Shown here piece after piece: positions 13,710 through 22,138 of a stretch of 64,000 nucleotides of DNA. Below the pieces are notes generated by a model that worked only from the letters and a program-made list of their open reading frames with translations, was not told the origin of the DNA and searched no databases. The position numbers were made by a program, and so were the translations under genes. Where the stretch lies: NCBI GenBank assembly GCA_964019425.1, contig OZ025822.1, forward strand, positions 930,001-994,000. The letters are read 5' to 3'. The stretch is from Flectonema sp. DT1601 (taxonomy: Eukaryota; Euglenozoa; Diplonemea; Diplonemida; Diplonemidae). Every line of letters starts with the position of its first letter. The stretch's first letter is position 1.

Positions 13710-14621
13710 CTCCGCTCTGCTTTGTGAAATTTATTATTTTCTATTTTAACTTTTCTTTTTAATTAGTTGGGGAGGCAGCTTAGGTTTGTGTGATGTCTTT
13801 CAATACATTACTAAAACATAACAGAGCCCCCCACATTCAACTCTCTCTCTCTTTTTCTCTCTCTCTTAGTTCATCTTTCCATTAAAAAACCAACCGCCTG
13901 CAATTCTTAACCAAAGAAGCGCCCTGGTGGTGCAATCACAAAACTAGCCAACCGCCGTGTTTCCGTTTGACCACGATAACCATGGTGGGTGTGTTCCTTG
14001 TTGGAACAAAGTGAATGTAAAATATTTTTCCACGTGTGAGATCAAGGCTTAACAGACACTAGGAACTCCCAAGACCAAGGAGATTACACTTGTGTCTATG
14101 CTGTGGACTCACTTAGTGAAAATATTTTATAAACAAAAAACGTTAAAGGAACAACAACCTGTTTGCACGGGGGTGTTGTTCTCCAGGCTCGGATGAGCAA
14201 AAAAAATGAAATTCCGTTTACTCTGCTGCGTGAGATAGGTACCGTGTCTGTTCAGCAGTGAATTTTACTTCACATCCTTTTTTTTCCTTTTTAATTTTTT
14301 TTGACTTTTCTTTTTGCTGCATCAACGAGCAGTTGTTTTTACAATAAAATAACGTCCTCCTGTAGAACGGAGGTCTTAGCCGATCTTTGTTTGCAGGTTG
14401 TTCTGAAGATAATTCTTCTTTTTTAATTCCTCTCTGTTTGGGTGGACAGTAGTTGGCTGTTCAGACTGTTTTGTTATTGAATACTGTATTGTGGTAATGA
14501 TACTTTCTTTTATACAGAATTAATTCACACTGGAGAAATGGACTACTTGTTTGCTCATTGATACAAAACAATATATCAACTTGACTTCATTTAAAATCTT
14601 ATTTCTTAAACAGATAAAGAG
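13710..14621. other. Intergenic region, no gene seen
   Basis: About 0.9 kb with CT-rich stretches near 13840-13870 and T tracts. It ends in a pyrimidine tract and AAACAG eight bases before the next start codon, fitting a 5'-end splice acceptor. I see nothing else in it. Confidence 0.5.
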
Positions 14622-14873
14622 ATGTCACTACCACAGTCCCCGCCGCCTGTAACGTCAGATGCGAATGCAATAAAAGATCAGGCAGTGGCGACAACTATTT
14701 TTAGAGCTGTTTTCCAGCCAGCAATGTGGAAGGGTATGTTCCTTAAAAGTATTGTGTCTTTGTGACGTGTTTTATTAAAAACTTACTTACCTACAGGTAA
14801 GCCACAAATTGAACCTCACGTTGATCCTGCAGCACCTGGAGGTTATCGAGTGTTCTCAGATTTCTTTTCATGA
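14622..14873 (+). CDS. Small two-exon protein, 62 residues, function unknown
   Basis: Exons 14622-14733 and 14797-14873 are joined across a 63-base intron with a GTATGT donor and a CTACAG acceptor. The join restores one frame of 62 codons plus stop. An acceptor-like AAACAG lies eight bases before the ATG. The protein is Pro-rich at its N-terminus (SLPQSPPPV). It then has an amphipathic stretch (TIFRAVFQPAMWKGKP) and ends in GGYRVFSDFFS. I do not recognise the family; the composition would suit a small mitochondrial subunit, which is a guess. The intron is the main evidence that the gene is real, because the two exons are too short to judge by length alone. Confidence 0.6.
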
Positions 14874-15045
14874 TAAGGACAGCCTCACCAGTTGTAGAAG
14901 TTCTGTTCTCAACAGATGCGGTCAACTGACATTTACACGGAGGCCGTTCTTTCTAATGTATTTATAATCTACTTCTTCTCTGACATATAATTCTTTCTAT
15001 AGGAGTGGTGGGAGGCCGTGGGCCATATCCCTGACAAGTAACAAT

Positions 15046-17274
15046 ATGATACTTTATTACAGTCTGTTACTAGTACTCGTCTTACAATCAAATAGTCAGT
15101 TAGTAGTGTTCGACTCTACGAGACTATCTGTGTTAGAAGGACAAGAAGGAAGACTACAAGCGAGGTTGGGAGTGCAGCCGGGAAGCTCAGTTCAGATTCA
15201 GTTTAGTATAAACTTTGGTACTGTTAGTAGTGATTTCTTATACAGTACTGAGATAACGTTTACTACTGCTAATTGGAATCAGAATCAACCTTTTGTTGTA
15301 TCGCTTCCTGATAATGTTGTAGTTCATGGGAATAGACTTTATGATGTAAATATGAGAGTCTTATCAGCTGACAATGTCTTTAACGGTGCGATAATACAGC
15401 CTCTCAAAGTAGAGATTCGTGATGATGAGATTCCTTTAATCTTACTCACGATTTCAAATGATGTGACATTCGAAAATGATCGAAATCGGAATTCAACCAT
15501 CACTGCCAGACTCTCATTTCAACCAACACAAGATGACATCATTACTGTTGCTGTTCAACCAAATCCAAGAGAAGGCATCGCCTCTCCCAATCAACTATTC
15601 TTTTCTTCTTTAAACTGGTCCAGTGCTGTCACTGTAACAGTTTCTTCACTTGACGATGAAATAGCCGATGGAAATATAAAATATCCAGTTCAATTCTCTG
15701 CGATGTCGAATTTATTTTCCAATTCGGCCTACAATGGCATAACAGCATTGGTTAATATAACCAACGTGGATGATGAGTTTCCGGGATTGGTGTTTGATCC
15801 TTCGGTTGTTGATATTGATGAGGGAGAGAGTCTGTCTGTGAAAGTAACTTTGAATTATGAACCGTCGGTAGATGTGAGGATCAATGCGCCCACTGCTGAT
15901 GGGATTGATGCTGCTATCGTATCGGGGGAATCAATGACTTTTACAAAAAATGGTTGGAATTTACCTCAACAATTAGTAATAAAAGGAAACCTTGATCAAG
16001 TTATTGATGGAGACTACTTCAGAACTATGATGTTTTCATCAACTTCCTTAGACACAAACTGGAATCAATTATCATTCCCTTTAAATGTCACTGTGAGGGA
16101 TACGATGGGTTATAAGTTCTTAAGATTTATTCCTTTTGAAATTAGAAGTGGTTTATCACCTTGGAGTGTTACGAGATTTTCAGAAATCCATCTCAGAGGA
16201 AACACTCCAAATGTTGGATACCAACCAATAAATATGACTGAAGCATTAGTTCATTGTCAAGGTGGTGTTTTGAGTTCTTCAAGTCTTTGTAATCTGACAG
16301 TCGATCCATCTCTTGTGACTGACGGGAATGTTTTTAGTAGTATTGAATTACCGATGGGAAATATTCTTCAAATATCTTTTCAAAATCCAAAAGCATTTTG
16401 TGGAGTTACCATCTCAACGAGTTCTTCTGACCTTCTAACTGATCCAGTTGGATGGATGATCCAAATTAAGGAACGACAGACATCACAATGGTTAACTGTT
16501 TTAAATGAAACAGTTTCTGTATCAGCAGGAAGGAATGTGATGTCAACTTGGGTAGATTTCTGTCCAATAATACCAATTACACCATCACCTTCTATTGTTG
16601 CTACAGCTATCCCATTAGGGACACAGGGACCAACAGCACCACCGGCAACTCTTAAGCCGAAAACAGATACTCCGAAACCAGCTGTTGCTACTCCAAACCC
16701 GCCTGTTAAAACTAGTTCACCTAATTCAGTTACTAACCCAGAAGTAACAATGACGCCAGTGATTGCTACTTCTAGTGATGATGATTCTTCAGCAACTCTT
16801 CCTCTCACAATTATTATTTCTGTCGTAATTGTACTTTGCGCATTAAGTATTCTGTACTACAGATCTGTTAAATCAAAAGAACAGAAGGGTAAGAAGATGA
16901 TGCACGCAGGAGATGAATATCCTGACAGAGAAGCTCCAACAAGAGAATTAAATAATCTCGGTGGTGGTCAACATGAACTACGTGATGGAATGTCTTCAAT
17001 TCAAGATCTTCACGGACCTGTTGTTGAAGAGATCTTCTCTCATTCAAGTGGTCCAGCTGGTGTTGAATATCCTGATGAAGACTACAGCTCAGCTTCATAC
17101 GCTCCGCTTCCTAACTACACGGAATCTCGATTAGGAGGTGTTTTATCAGGAAGAGGAAAACCATCTTTGAAGGAACCTCCCTCATTTTCTGATGGTCTAC
17201 AAGGTGCTTACCACCAAAATGAAATGGGTCCTGGTCCAATACGAAGTCTTGGAAGAGGCTCCATATTCACATAG
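15046..17274 (+). CDS. Type I membrane protein with Calx-beta-like repeats
   Basis: 742 residues, no intron. It starts with a signal peptide (hydrophobic residues 2-13). Three successive beta-sandwich repeats of about 110 residues follow (roughly 20-130, 131-240, 241-352). Their recurring pattern is an acidic or Glu-Gly strand, 'FT..NWN..Q', and an ending 'DD(E/T)', as in Calx-beta and related extracellular domains. A further domain to about 500 has Cys pairs. Next comes a Thr/Pro stalk (about 520-580) and a single membrane segment, about residues 587-605 (TIIISVVIVLCALSILYY). The cytoplasmic tail of about 137 residues is rich in acidic residues, Gly and Ser. It is probably a surface adhesion or calcium-binding receptor. 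A CTATAG acceptor-like site precedes the ATG by about 43 bases. Confidence 0.85.
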   Translation: MILYYSLLLVLVLQSNSQLVVFDSTRLSVLEGQEGRLQARLGVQPGSSVQIQFSINFGTVSSDFLYSTEITFTTANWNQNQPFVVSLPDNVVVHGNRLYDVNMRVLSADNVFNGAIIQPLKVEIRDDEIPLILLTISNDVTFENDRNRNSTITARLSFQPTQDDIITVAVQPNPREGIASPNQLFFSSLNWSSAVTVTVSSLDDEIADGNIKYPVQFSAMSNLFSNSAYNGITALVNITNVDDEFPGLVFDPSVVDIDEGESLSVKVTLNYEPSVDVRINAPTADGIDAAIVSGESMTFTKNGWNLPQQLVIKGNLDQVIDGDYFRTMMFSSTSLDTNWNQLSFPLNVTVRDTMGYKFLRFIPFEIRSGLSPWSVTRFSEIHLRGNTPNVGYQPINMTEALVHCQGGVLSSSSLCNLTVDPSLVTDGNVFSSIELPMGNILQISFQNPKAFCGVTISTSSSDLLTDPVGWMIQIKERQTSQWLTVLNETVSVSAGRNVMSTWVDFCPIIPITPSPSIVATAIPLGTQGPTAPPATLKPKTDTPKPAVATPNPPVKTSSPNSVTNPEVTMTPVIATSSDDDSSATLPLTIIISVVIVLCALSILYYRSVKSKEQKGKKMMHAGDEYPDREAPTRELNNLGGGQHELRDGMSSIQDLHGPVVEEIFSHSSGPAGVEYPDEDYSSASYAPLPNYTESRLGGVLSGRGKPSLKEPPSFSDGLQGAYHQNEMGPGPIRSLGRGSIFT

Positions 17275-18331
17275 AAGTCAGCTGACTCTTATTGTTGTCA
17301 TGTTCAGTACGGTGATGTTACTCATCAGAAGGTAGTTTTTAAAATAGTTATCTCTCACAGTAACTTTATTGTACATTGTTTGGTTGTAAGTCATGAGTTA
17401 TTATTTATAACTTGAAAAAGCTTCAAGATTAAATTCTTGAAAGTGATAATGACGTAATTGTCTTTATGTAACATAGTGTAGTTTATAAAAAATAAATCTT
17501 TTTTTTTTCCCCCTTTTTTTCCTCGTTCTTCTCATGCTGCCCCTCACCTGAAAATGGTGCAATCATGAAATCTGATCGTGTTAAAGATATGTACTCATCT
17601 CGTGGTGTTTTATTTTCAAATGATTTTCGGTTTTAGAAATTTTCTTTCCCCATCTTTCTTGATCTTCATAAGTTCAAAAGAGGGCAGCGCTTATGATAAC
17701 AGAATGACATAAATGGCTTTCACTATTCCTGTTAAGATGAGCAAAGGGGAAAAGAAAACAGTGAAATGTGTTGTAATTATTATTATTATTATTATTGCCG
17801 TGTATAATTATTGTATTGAGTGAGTATTTTTCTTTGTGTTGTTATTTTACTTTTTGTTGATTTGTTTTATCATCACCCAAATCAATTCAAACAGCGGTCA
17901 ATCCACCTCATTCGAGATATTGCTATTAGGACGCAACGTTATTCCAATATATGTCTTAAGTAAGTGATTCTTCTATCACTTTAAGTAGACTTCAGAGGCA
18001 AACGTGAATTGAAAACTTTTTGTGCTGAGTCACCGTTGTGTATACGACGACGCTACTGCGAACCAAAATTAGTATTCTTTTTTTTTTTTTTTTTAAAAAT
18101 TTTTTTTCCCCCTCTTTTTTTTTAATATTTTTTTTTTAAAATACGTCAAGCCCCTAATGACATGATGTCATAGTCAGCTATGTTAGATTAGTTTTTTTTT
18201 TTTTTTTTTTTTATTATATTTTTCAACTCATAGCTGTGTTGACCCACGTATCAATTCTGGTTCTATTCCCGTGTAAGGATTTGCGCGTAGTCATCTATTC
18301 GTATTTTCTCAACAAACAGAAATATTAAATT
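17275..18331. other. Intergenic region with poly-T and ATT tracts
   Basis: About 1.05 kb. It contains an (ATT)n run near 17779-17798 and long T tracts near 18079-18143 and 18192-18212. It ends with CAACAAACAG shortly before the next ATG. No reading frame of interest. Confidence 0.5.
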
Positions 18332-18580
18332 ATGGGAGGAGGATGCAGTACTTGTGCTTGCCATAACAGTGATGATAGCGTTCGTGAATTAAAACCGATG
18401 GAAGGAGGAGTTGGACTATCTGATAAGATTCCACAGCTGTACGAGTATTTTAATCTACATGGAAATCAGTCTTACGATAAGTTAGTACTCAGAGATGATC
18501 CACTCAGTGATTTCGAGAGCCTAGGCAGAGCATTCATGGGACGAGTTGATAGTGAGGCGGTAGTAGTAGATTGGCGATGA
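18332..18580 (+). CDS. Small protein with N-myristoylation/palmitoylation-type start
   Basis: 82 residues, no recognised family. The N-terminus MGGGCSTCAC has Gly2 followed by small residues and cysteines at 5, 8 and 10, the pattern of dually acylated membrane-anchored proteins. The rest is soluble and acidic (LSDKIPQLYEYFNLHG; RDDPLSDFESLGRAFMG). The start is set by the motif and by an acceptor-like AAACAG about a dozen bases upstream. Likely location is the inner face of the plasma or flagellar membrane, which is inference. It sits between the Calx-beta-like receptor and the glycosidase-like gene. Confidence 0.6.
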   Translation: MGGGCSTCACHNSDDSVRELKPMEGGVGLSDKIPQLYEYFNLHGNQSYDKLVLRDDPLSDFESLGRAFMGRVDSEAVVVDWR

Positions 18581-19109
18581 GCTGCCCAATACTGACTACT
18601 GATTGTTTTAAAGATGCAGATTCTGATTTAATATTTACGTTGTTTGTATACAAATGGCTATTCATCTGATGTCTGACCTCTGCCGATTCGACAATTCGAT
18701 GTTTTTTTCATGACTTCATGAAATCATCACATCGAAGAAAAGTGTATTTCACACTAATTGTTGTGTAGTTTTTTAAATTCTTTTTCAGCTTCTTTTTGTA
18801 ATGCTTCGGTTTGTTTGTTTAGTTTTGTGTTGAATCTCGCAACAGGTTCACTGCAGTTGCTTCTATTTTTTTATTAAAAAGGAATTTGTTGTTGGCCTTT
18901 CTTTATTTCGTTGTCGTCAACAGCTTCTTCTAAGTCAATAAAATTCTCCCTTTTTTTTTTTTTTTTTTTTGTTTGTTTGAATCCCATCAGCAGACGCAAC
19001 TCGAATAGCGTTGTGAGCTGAAATCTTTACTCTCAGCTGTTAATGAATTTGGTTTTTAGAGGGGGAAGATTGTTAAAAAGTCTTTTTCAAAAACAGTAAA
19101 ATTCACAAC
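18581..19109. other. Intergenic region, no gene seen
   Basis: About 0.5 kb, T-rich, with a run of about 22 T near 18949-18970. The last bases before the next ATG contain CAAAAACAG, a possible splice acceptor. Confidence 0.45.
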
Positions 19110-20177
19110 ATGTTACTGAATGTGATAATATTTCCGACAATGGTTGCCATCATGACAACTATCGACAACACCCAACCTAAGATTGACACTCTCGGTAATA
19201 TCGTCAACGCTCACGATGGGAATATAATAAAATCAGAAGACGGCAGCAACACTTACTATTGGTACGGTACTTCTTATACTTTATGTAATATGAATCAATC
19301 AACAGCATGTAAGTTTACAAGAAACACTTCAGCTGTTCACATTCCTAATGCTCCCAGCTGTGGATGGACGAATAATGATTTCTCTGTTTACGAATCAAAA
19401 GATTTAAATAATTGGAAATTACTAAACCCCAGCATCATCCCTTCTCATGTGAGACCTAATGGAATATATTTCAGACCAAAAGTTTTGTTTAATAAAAAAA
19501 CTAATAAATACGTTCTTTGGTTTAACTATGTTACTGAAGGTCTACCTGACTCAGAATGTCCTGCTTCATGGGGACCAGAGGGAGCATGTCAAACAGTTCT
19601 TGGTACAGCTATCTCAGATACGGCAATTGGTCCGTTTGTGATTCAACAACTTCCTGTGAAGATGGGTGCTGTTGGAAGTTGGAAACACGGAGATTTCGGA
19701 ACATTCATCGATGACGATGGTAAAGCGTATATTGCTTACAATGCGTATGATCACGGATTCGATGTGAGTATTGATTTATTGTCGGATGATTACACAAACT
19801 CAACTCTTCAAAATTCCGGTTACTTCACATCCAGAACAGAAGCCCCGGTGATCCTAAAAATCTCAAACGATTATTTTGTTATAACTGGACCGCTTTGTTG
19901 TTTCTGTGAACAGGGTTCGACTATGGCTGTCTATCGCTCATCTTCACTTTTAGGAACTTTTAATAAAACATCAATTGAACTTAATCCAAGTGGATCTTTA
20001 CACACTCAGCAGTCTTTTGCTCTCAAATTAAATGAATCGACGTACCTCTGGGGTGGTGACAGGTGGCAGACAGCTCCTTACAAGTCTCATGACTTTGTAG
20101 TTTGGCTTCCTCTTCAAATAAAAAACGGAGCACCTTTTCCCCTTTCTAATATCAGCAGGTGGGTAGTCGAAGTCTAA
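19110..20177 (+). CDS. GH43 family glycoside hydrolase, exo-beta-1,3-galactanase-like
   Basis: 355 residues, no intron. The start of the five-bladed propeller, DTLGNIVNAHDGNII followed by YYWYGT, matches the 'VNAHGGG...YYWYGE' opening of galactan 1,3-beta-galactosidases (GH43 subfamily 24). Asp36 in AHDG sits where the family has Gly, close to its catalytic base. The C-terminal blade LHTQQSFALKL...YLWGGDRW...YVWLPL-like (here VVWLPLQI) also fits that subfamily. The first 16 residues are hydrophobic and may be a weak signal peptide. Such enzymes trim arabinogalactan side chains; in a heterotroph this would serve digestion of algal or plant polysaccharide. The exact substrate is uncertain. Confidence 0.8.
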   Translation: MLLNVIIFPTMVAIMTTIDNTQPKIDTLGNIVNAHDGNIIKSEDGSNTYYWYGTSYTLCNMNQSTACKFTRNTSAVHIPNAPSCGWTNNDFSVYESKDLNNWKLLNPSIIPSHVRPNGIYFRPKVLFNKKTNKYVLWFNYVTEGLPDSECPASWGPEGACQTVLGTAISDTAIGPFVIQQLPVKMGAVGSWKHGDFGTFIDDDGKAYIAYNAYDHGFDVSIDLLSDDYTNSTLQNSGYFTSRTEAPVILKISNDYFVITGPLCCFCEQGSTMAVYRSSSLLGTFNKTSIELNPSGSLHTQQSFALKLNESTYLWGGDRWQTAPYKSHDFVVWLPLQIKNGAPFPLSNISRWVVEV

Positions 20178-20307
20178 CAGTTGTATGTTGTGATGATGAT
20201 TGTAAATTATTTTCGATTTCTTTTTTACACTTTTTACGTTAAAACTCCCTTTGTGTGTGTTGTGAGTTGTTTTATTTTATTTTTTATTTATTTTAAGTAA
20301 CAGCAAC

Positions 20308-21519
20308 ATGAAATCTTTGGTGCTGTTCACCATCACGCTGGGGTTTGTGTGTTGTGTTAACTCAGACACAACAACAACCATGTGCGATGATAAAACACCC
20401 CTCACAGGCATTACAAAACAACAATCTAACGAAATGACTGATCAGGTAAACGTTCTCCTTGCGGGTCCAGGATTGATTGGAGGCGCGTTGTTGCAGCAGA
20501 TTGGAGCAGCGAAGGCGAAGGGAGTAGTTGTTATTGGAGTAGCAAACAGTAAATCATTTGTTGTTAATAAAGATGGTCTTGATGCTTCTAAAGCTAAAGA
20601 ACTATTGACATCATCTTCTACTTCAGGAACTGTTATCGATTTCATCAACGCTGGAGCAAAGCTTGGATTAAAGAACACCGTCTTCGTTGATTGCACTGCC
20701 TCTGACTCTGTCAGTCCTGCATACGCTCATGCGCTTTCATTAAACCTTCACATCGCAACTGCTAACAAGAAAGTTAATTCTGATGATCTCGACTACCGCA
20801 AGAAGGTGTTGGAATTGGCATCTCAAACAGCCGGACCAAGATTCCGTTACGAAACTAATGTTGGAGCAGGTCTTCCAATAATCCGTCCTCTCTTAGACGC
20901 TGTTGAGAGTGGTGACTCAGTTCTTGAGATTGAAGCGATTCTGTCGGGTACTCTCAGTTATTTATTCAACACTCTGTCAGCTGATATTCCATTCAGTCAA
21001 GTTGTCTCGAAGGCTAAAGAAATGGGTTTCACTGAACCTGACCCAAGAGACGATCTCAGCGGTAGTGATGTTGCTCGTAAAATAGTAATCCTCGCTAGAG
21101 ATGCTGGTTTTGATGTCTCTTTATCAGATGTTAAGATTGAAGGATTCCTTCCAGAAAGTTGTGTTGCCGCAAAGTCTGTTCCAGAGTTCTTGGAGTTGTT
21201 AAAAACTGATTGCGATCAGTTAATTGAGACCAGAAGACTTGAAGCCTCAAAGAACAATCAATGCTTGAGATACATTGCTTCCCTTAATACTACTTCTGGT
21301 TCACCAGTTATGACTCTTGCTCTTAAGAATATTGACTTGTCTCATCCTGCTGCAGGTATTGCTGGTAGCGACAACATTTGTGTTTACCGTACTAAGCGTT
21401 ATGATAGTAACCCTATGGTAATTAAAGGACCTGGTGCTGGTGCTGAAGTCACAGCTGCTGGTGTGTTTGGAGATATTCTTTCTCTTCGTGACTTAAACGT
21501 CTTTCCGAAATCTGCCTAA
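20308..21519 (+). CDS. Homoserine dehydrogenase (plant/ThrA C-terminal type), with signal-peptide-like leader
   Basis: 403 residues. It reduces aspartate semialdehyde to homoserine with NAD(P)H, the branch toward threonine and methionine. Visible motifs are the Rossmann loop LAGPGLIGGALL (51-62), TANKK (151-155), ILSGTLSYLFN (211-221) and EPDPRDDLSGSDVARK (243-258). The last contains the residues equivalent to the catalytic Glu, Asp and Lys of fungal enzymes. The C-terminus RGPGAGA-like (KGPGAGAEVTAAGVFGDIL) matches the homoserine dehydrogenase half of bifunctional aspartokinases of plants and bacteria; no aspartokinase half is present. The first 19 residues (KSLVLFTITLGFVCCVNS) look like a secretory signal. 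A later ATG at 20380 would give a 379-residue cytosolic form. TTTTAAG ends just before the first ATG. Only 130 bases separate it from the preceding gene. Confidence 0.93.
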   Translation: MKSLVLFTITLGFVCCVNSDTTTTMCDDKTPLTGITKQQSNEMTDQVNVLLAGPGLIGGALLQQIGAAKAKGVVVIGVANSKSFVVNKDGLDASKAKELLTSSSTSGTVIDFINAGAKLGLKNTVFVDCTASDSVSPAYAHALSLNLHIATANKKVNSDDLDYRKKVLELASQTAGPRFRYETNVGAGLPIIRPLLDAVESGDSVLEIEAILSGTLSYLFNTLSADIPFSQVVSKAKEMGFTEPDPRDDLSGSDVARKIVILARDAGFDVSLSDVKIEGFLPESCVAAKSVPEFLELLKTDCDQLIETRRLEASKNNQCLRYIASLNTTSGSPVMTLALKNIDLSHPAAGIAGSDNICVYRTKRYDSNPMVIKGPGAGAEVTAAGVFGDILSLRDLNVFPKSA

Positions 21520-22138
21520 ACTCTCATCTGAGTTTTCAAATGATCCCATTTTGATTTCCCCCCAACTGTGAAATGCTGTTTCTTTTGATTAACAACTACA
21601 ACAAAAAAAATTCTTTTTCGATCAAGTACTTGCCAATTGAGTTGTTCAGTAAGATTCCTACACTTGTCTGTTAGTATGAGCTACCACAGCCGTGCAGTAC
21701 AGACAACAACAGAGAGAGAAGTTTATTTATTGAAAAGCGGCGCATTTATTGCCAGCCGATTGACTCATCTGTTCTAGACTGTTAAGTGTCAGAGCTTCTG
21801 TTTCATTATTGATGTCGTGTTGTTATAAATATTTATTCTTAACACCTACCAGTTTCTCTTTAAGTAATTACATTCAGAGAATACTGCTTTAATTGGTTAG
21901 CAGGACGTTTTATTCATTTTTTTTTTCCCCCCGCCTACCGAACGGTTTCGTAGTCCAATTATTTACTAAAAAAAAAAAAAAACTTTCCAAATAACAATAA
22001 AGAAGAAAGTAACGTAACACCTGAAATGCTCAAATGATATGTTTTGAATAGTGTTTTATGTGTTTTATGTAATTATTGTTTCAGTGAAAAACATTAAAAA
22101 AAAATGTGTGTTCGTATTAATTTATAAAAGACAACGAG
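21520..22138. other. Intergenic region, no gene seen
   Basis: About 0.6 kb, AT-rich. The stretch ATTATTGTTTCAG near 22073-22085 is a likely acceptor for the 5' end of the next mRNA, leaving a leader of about 53 bases. Confidence 0.45.
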
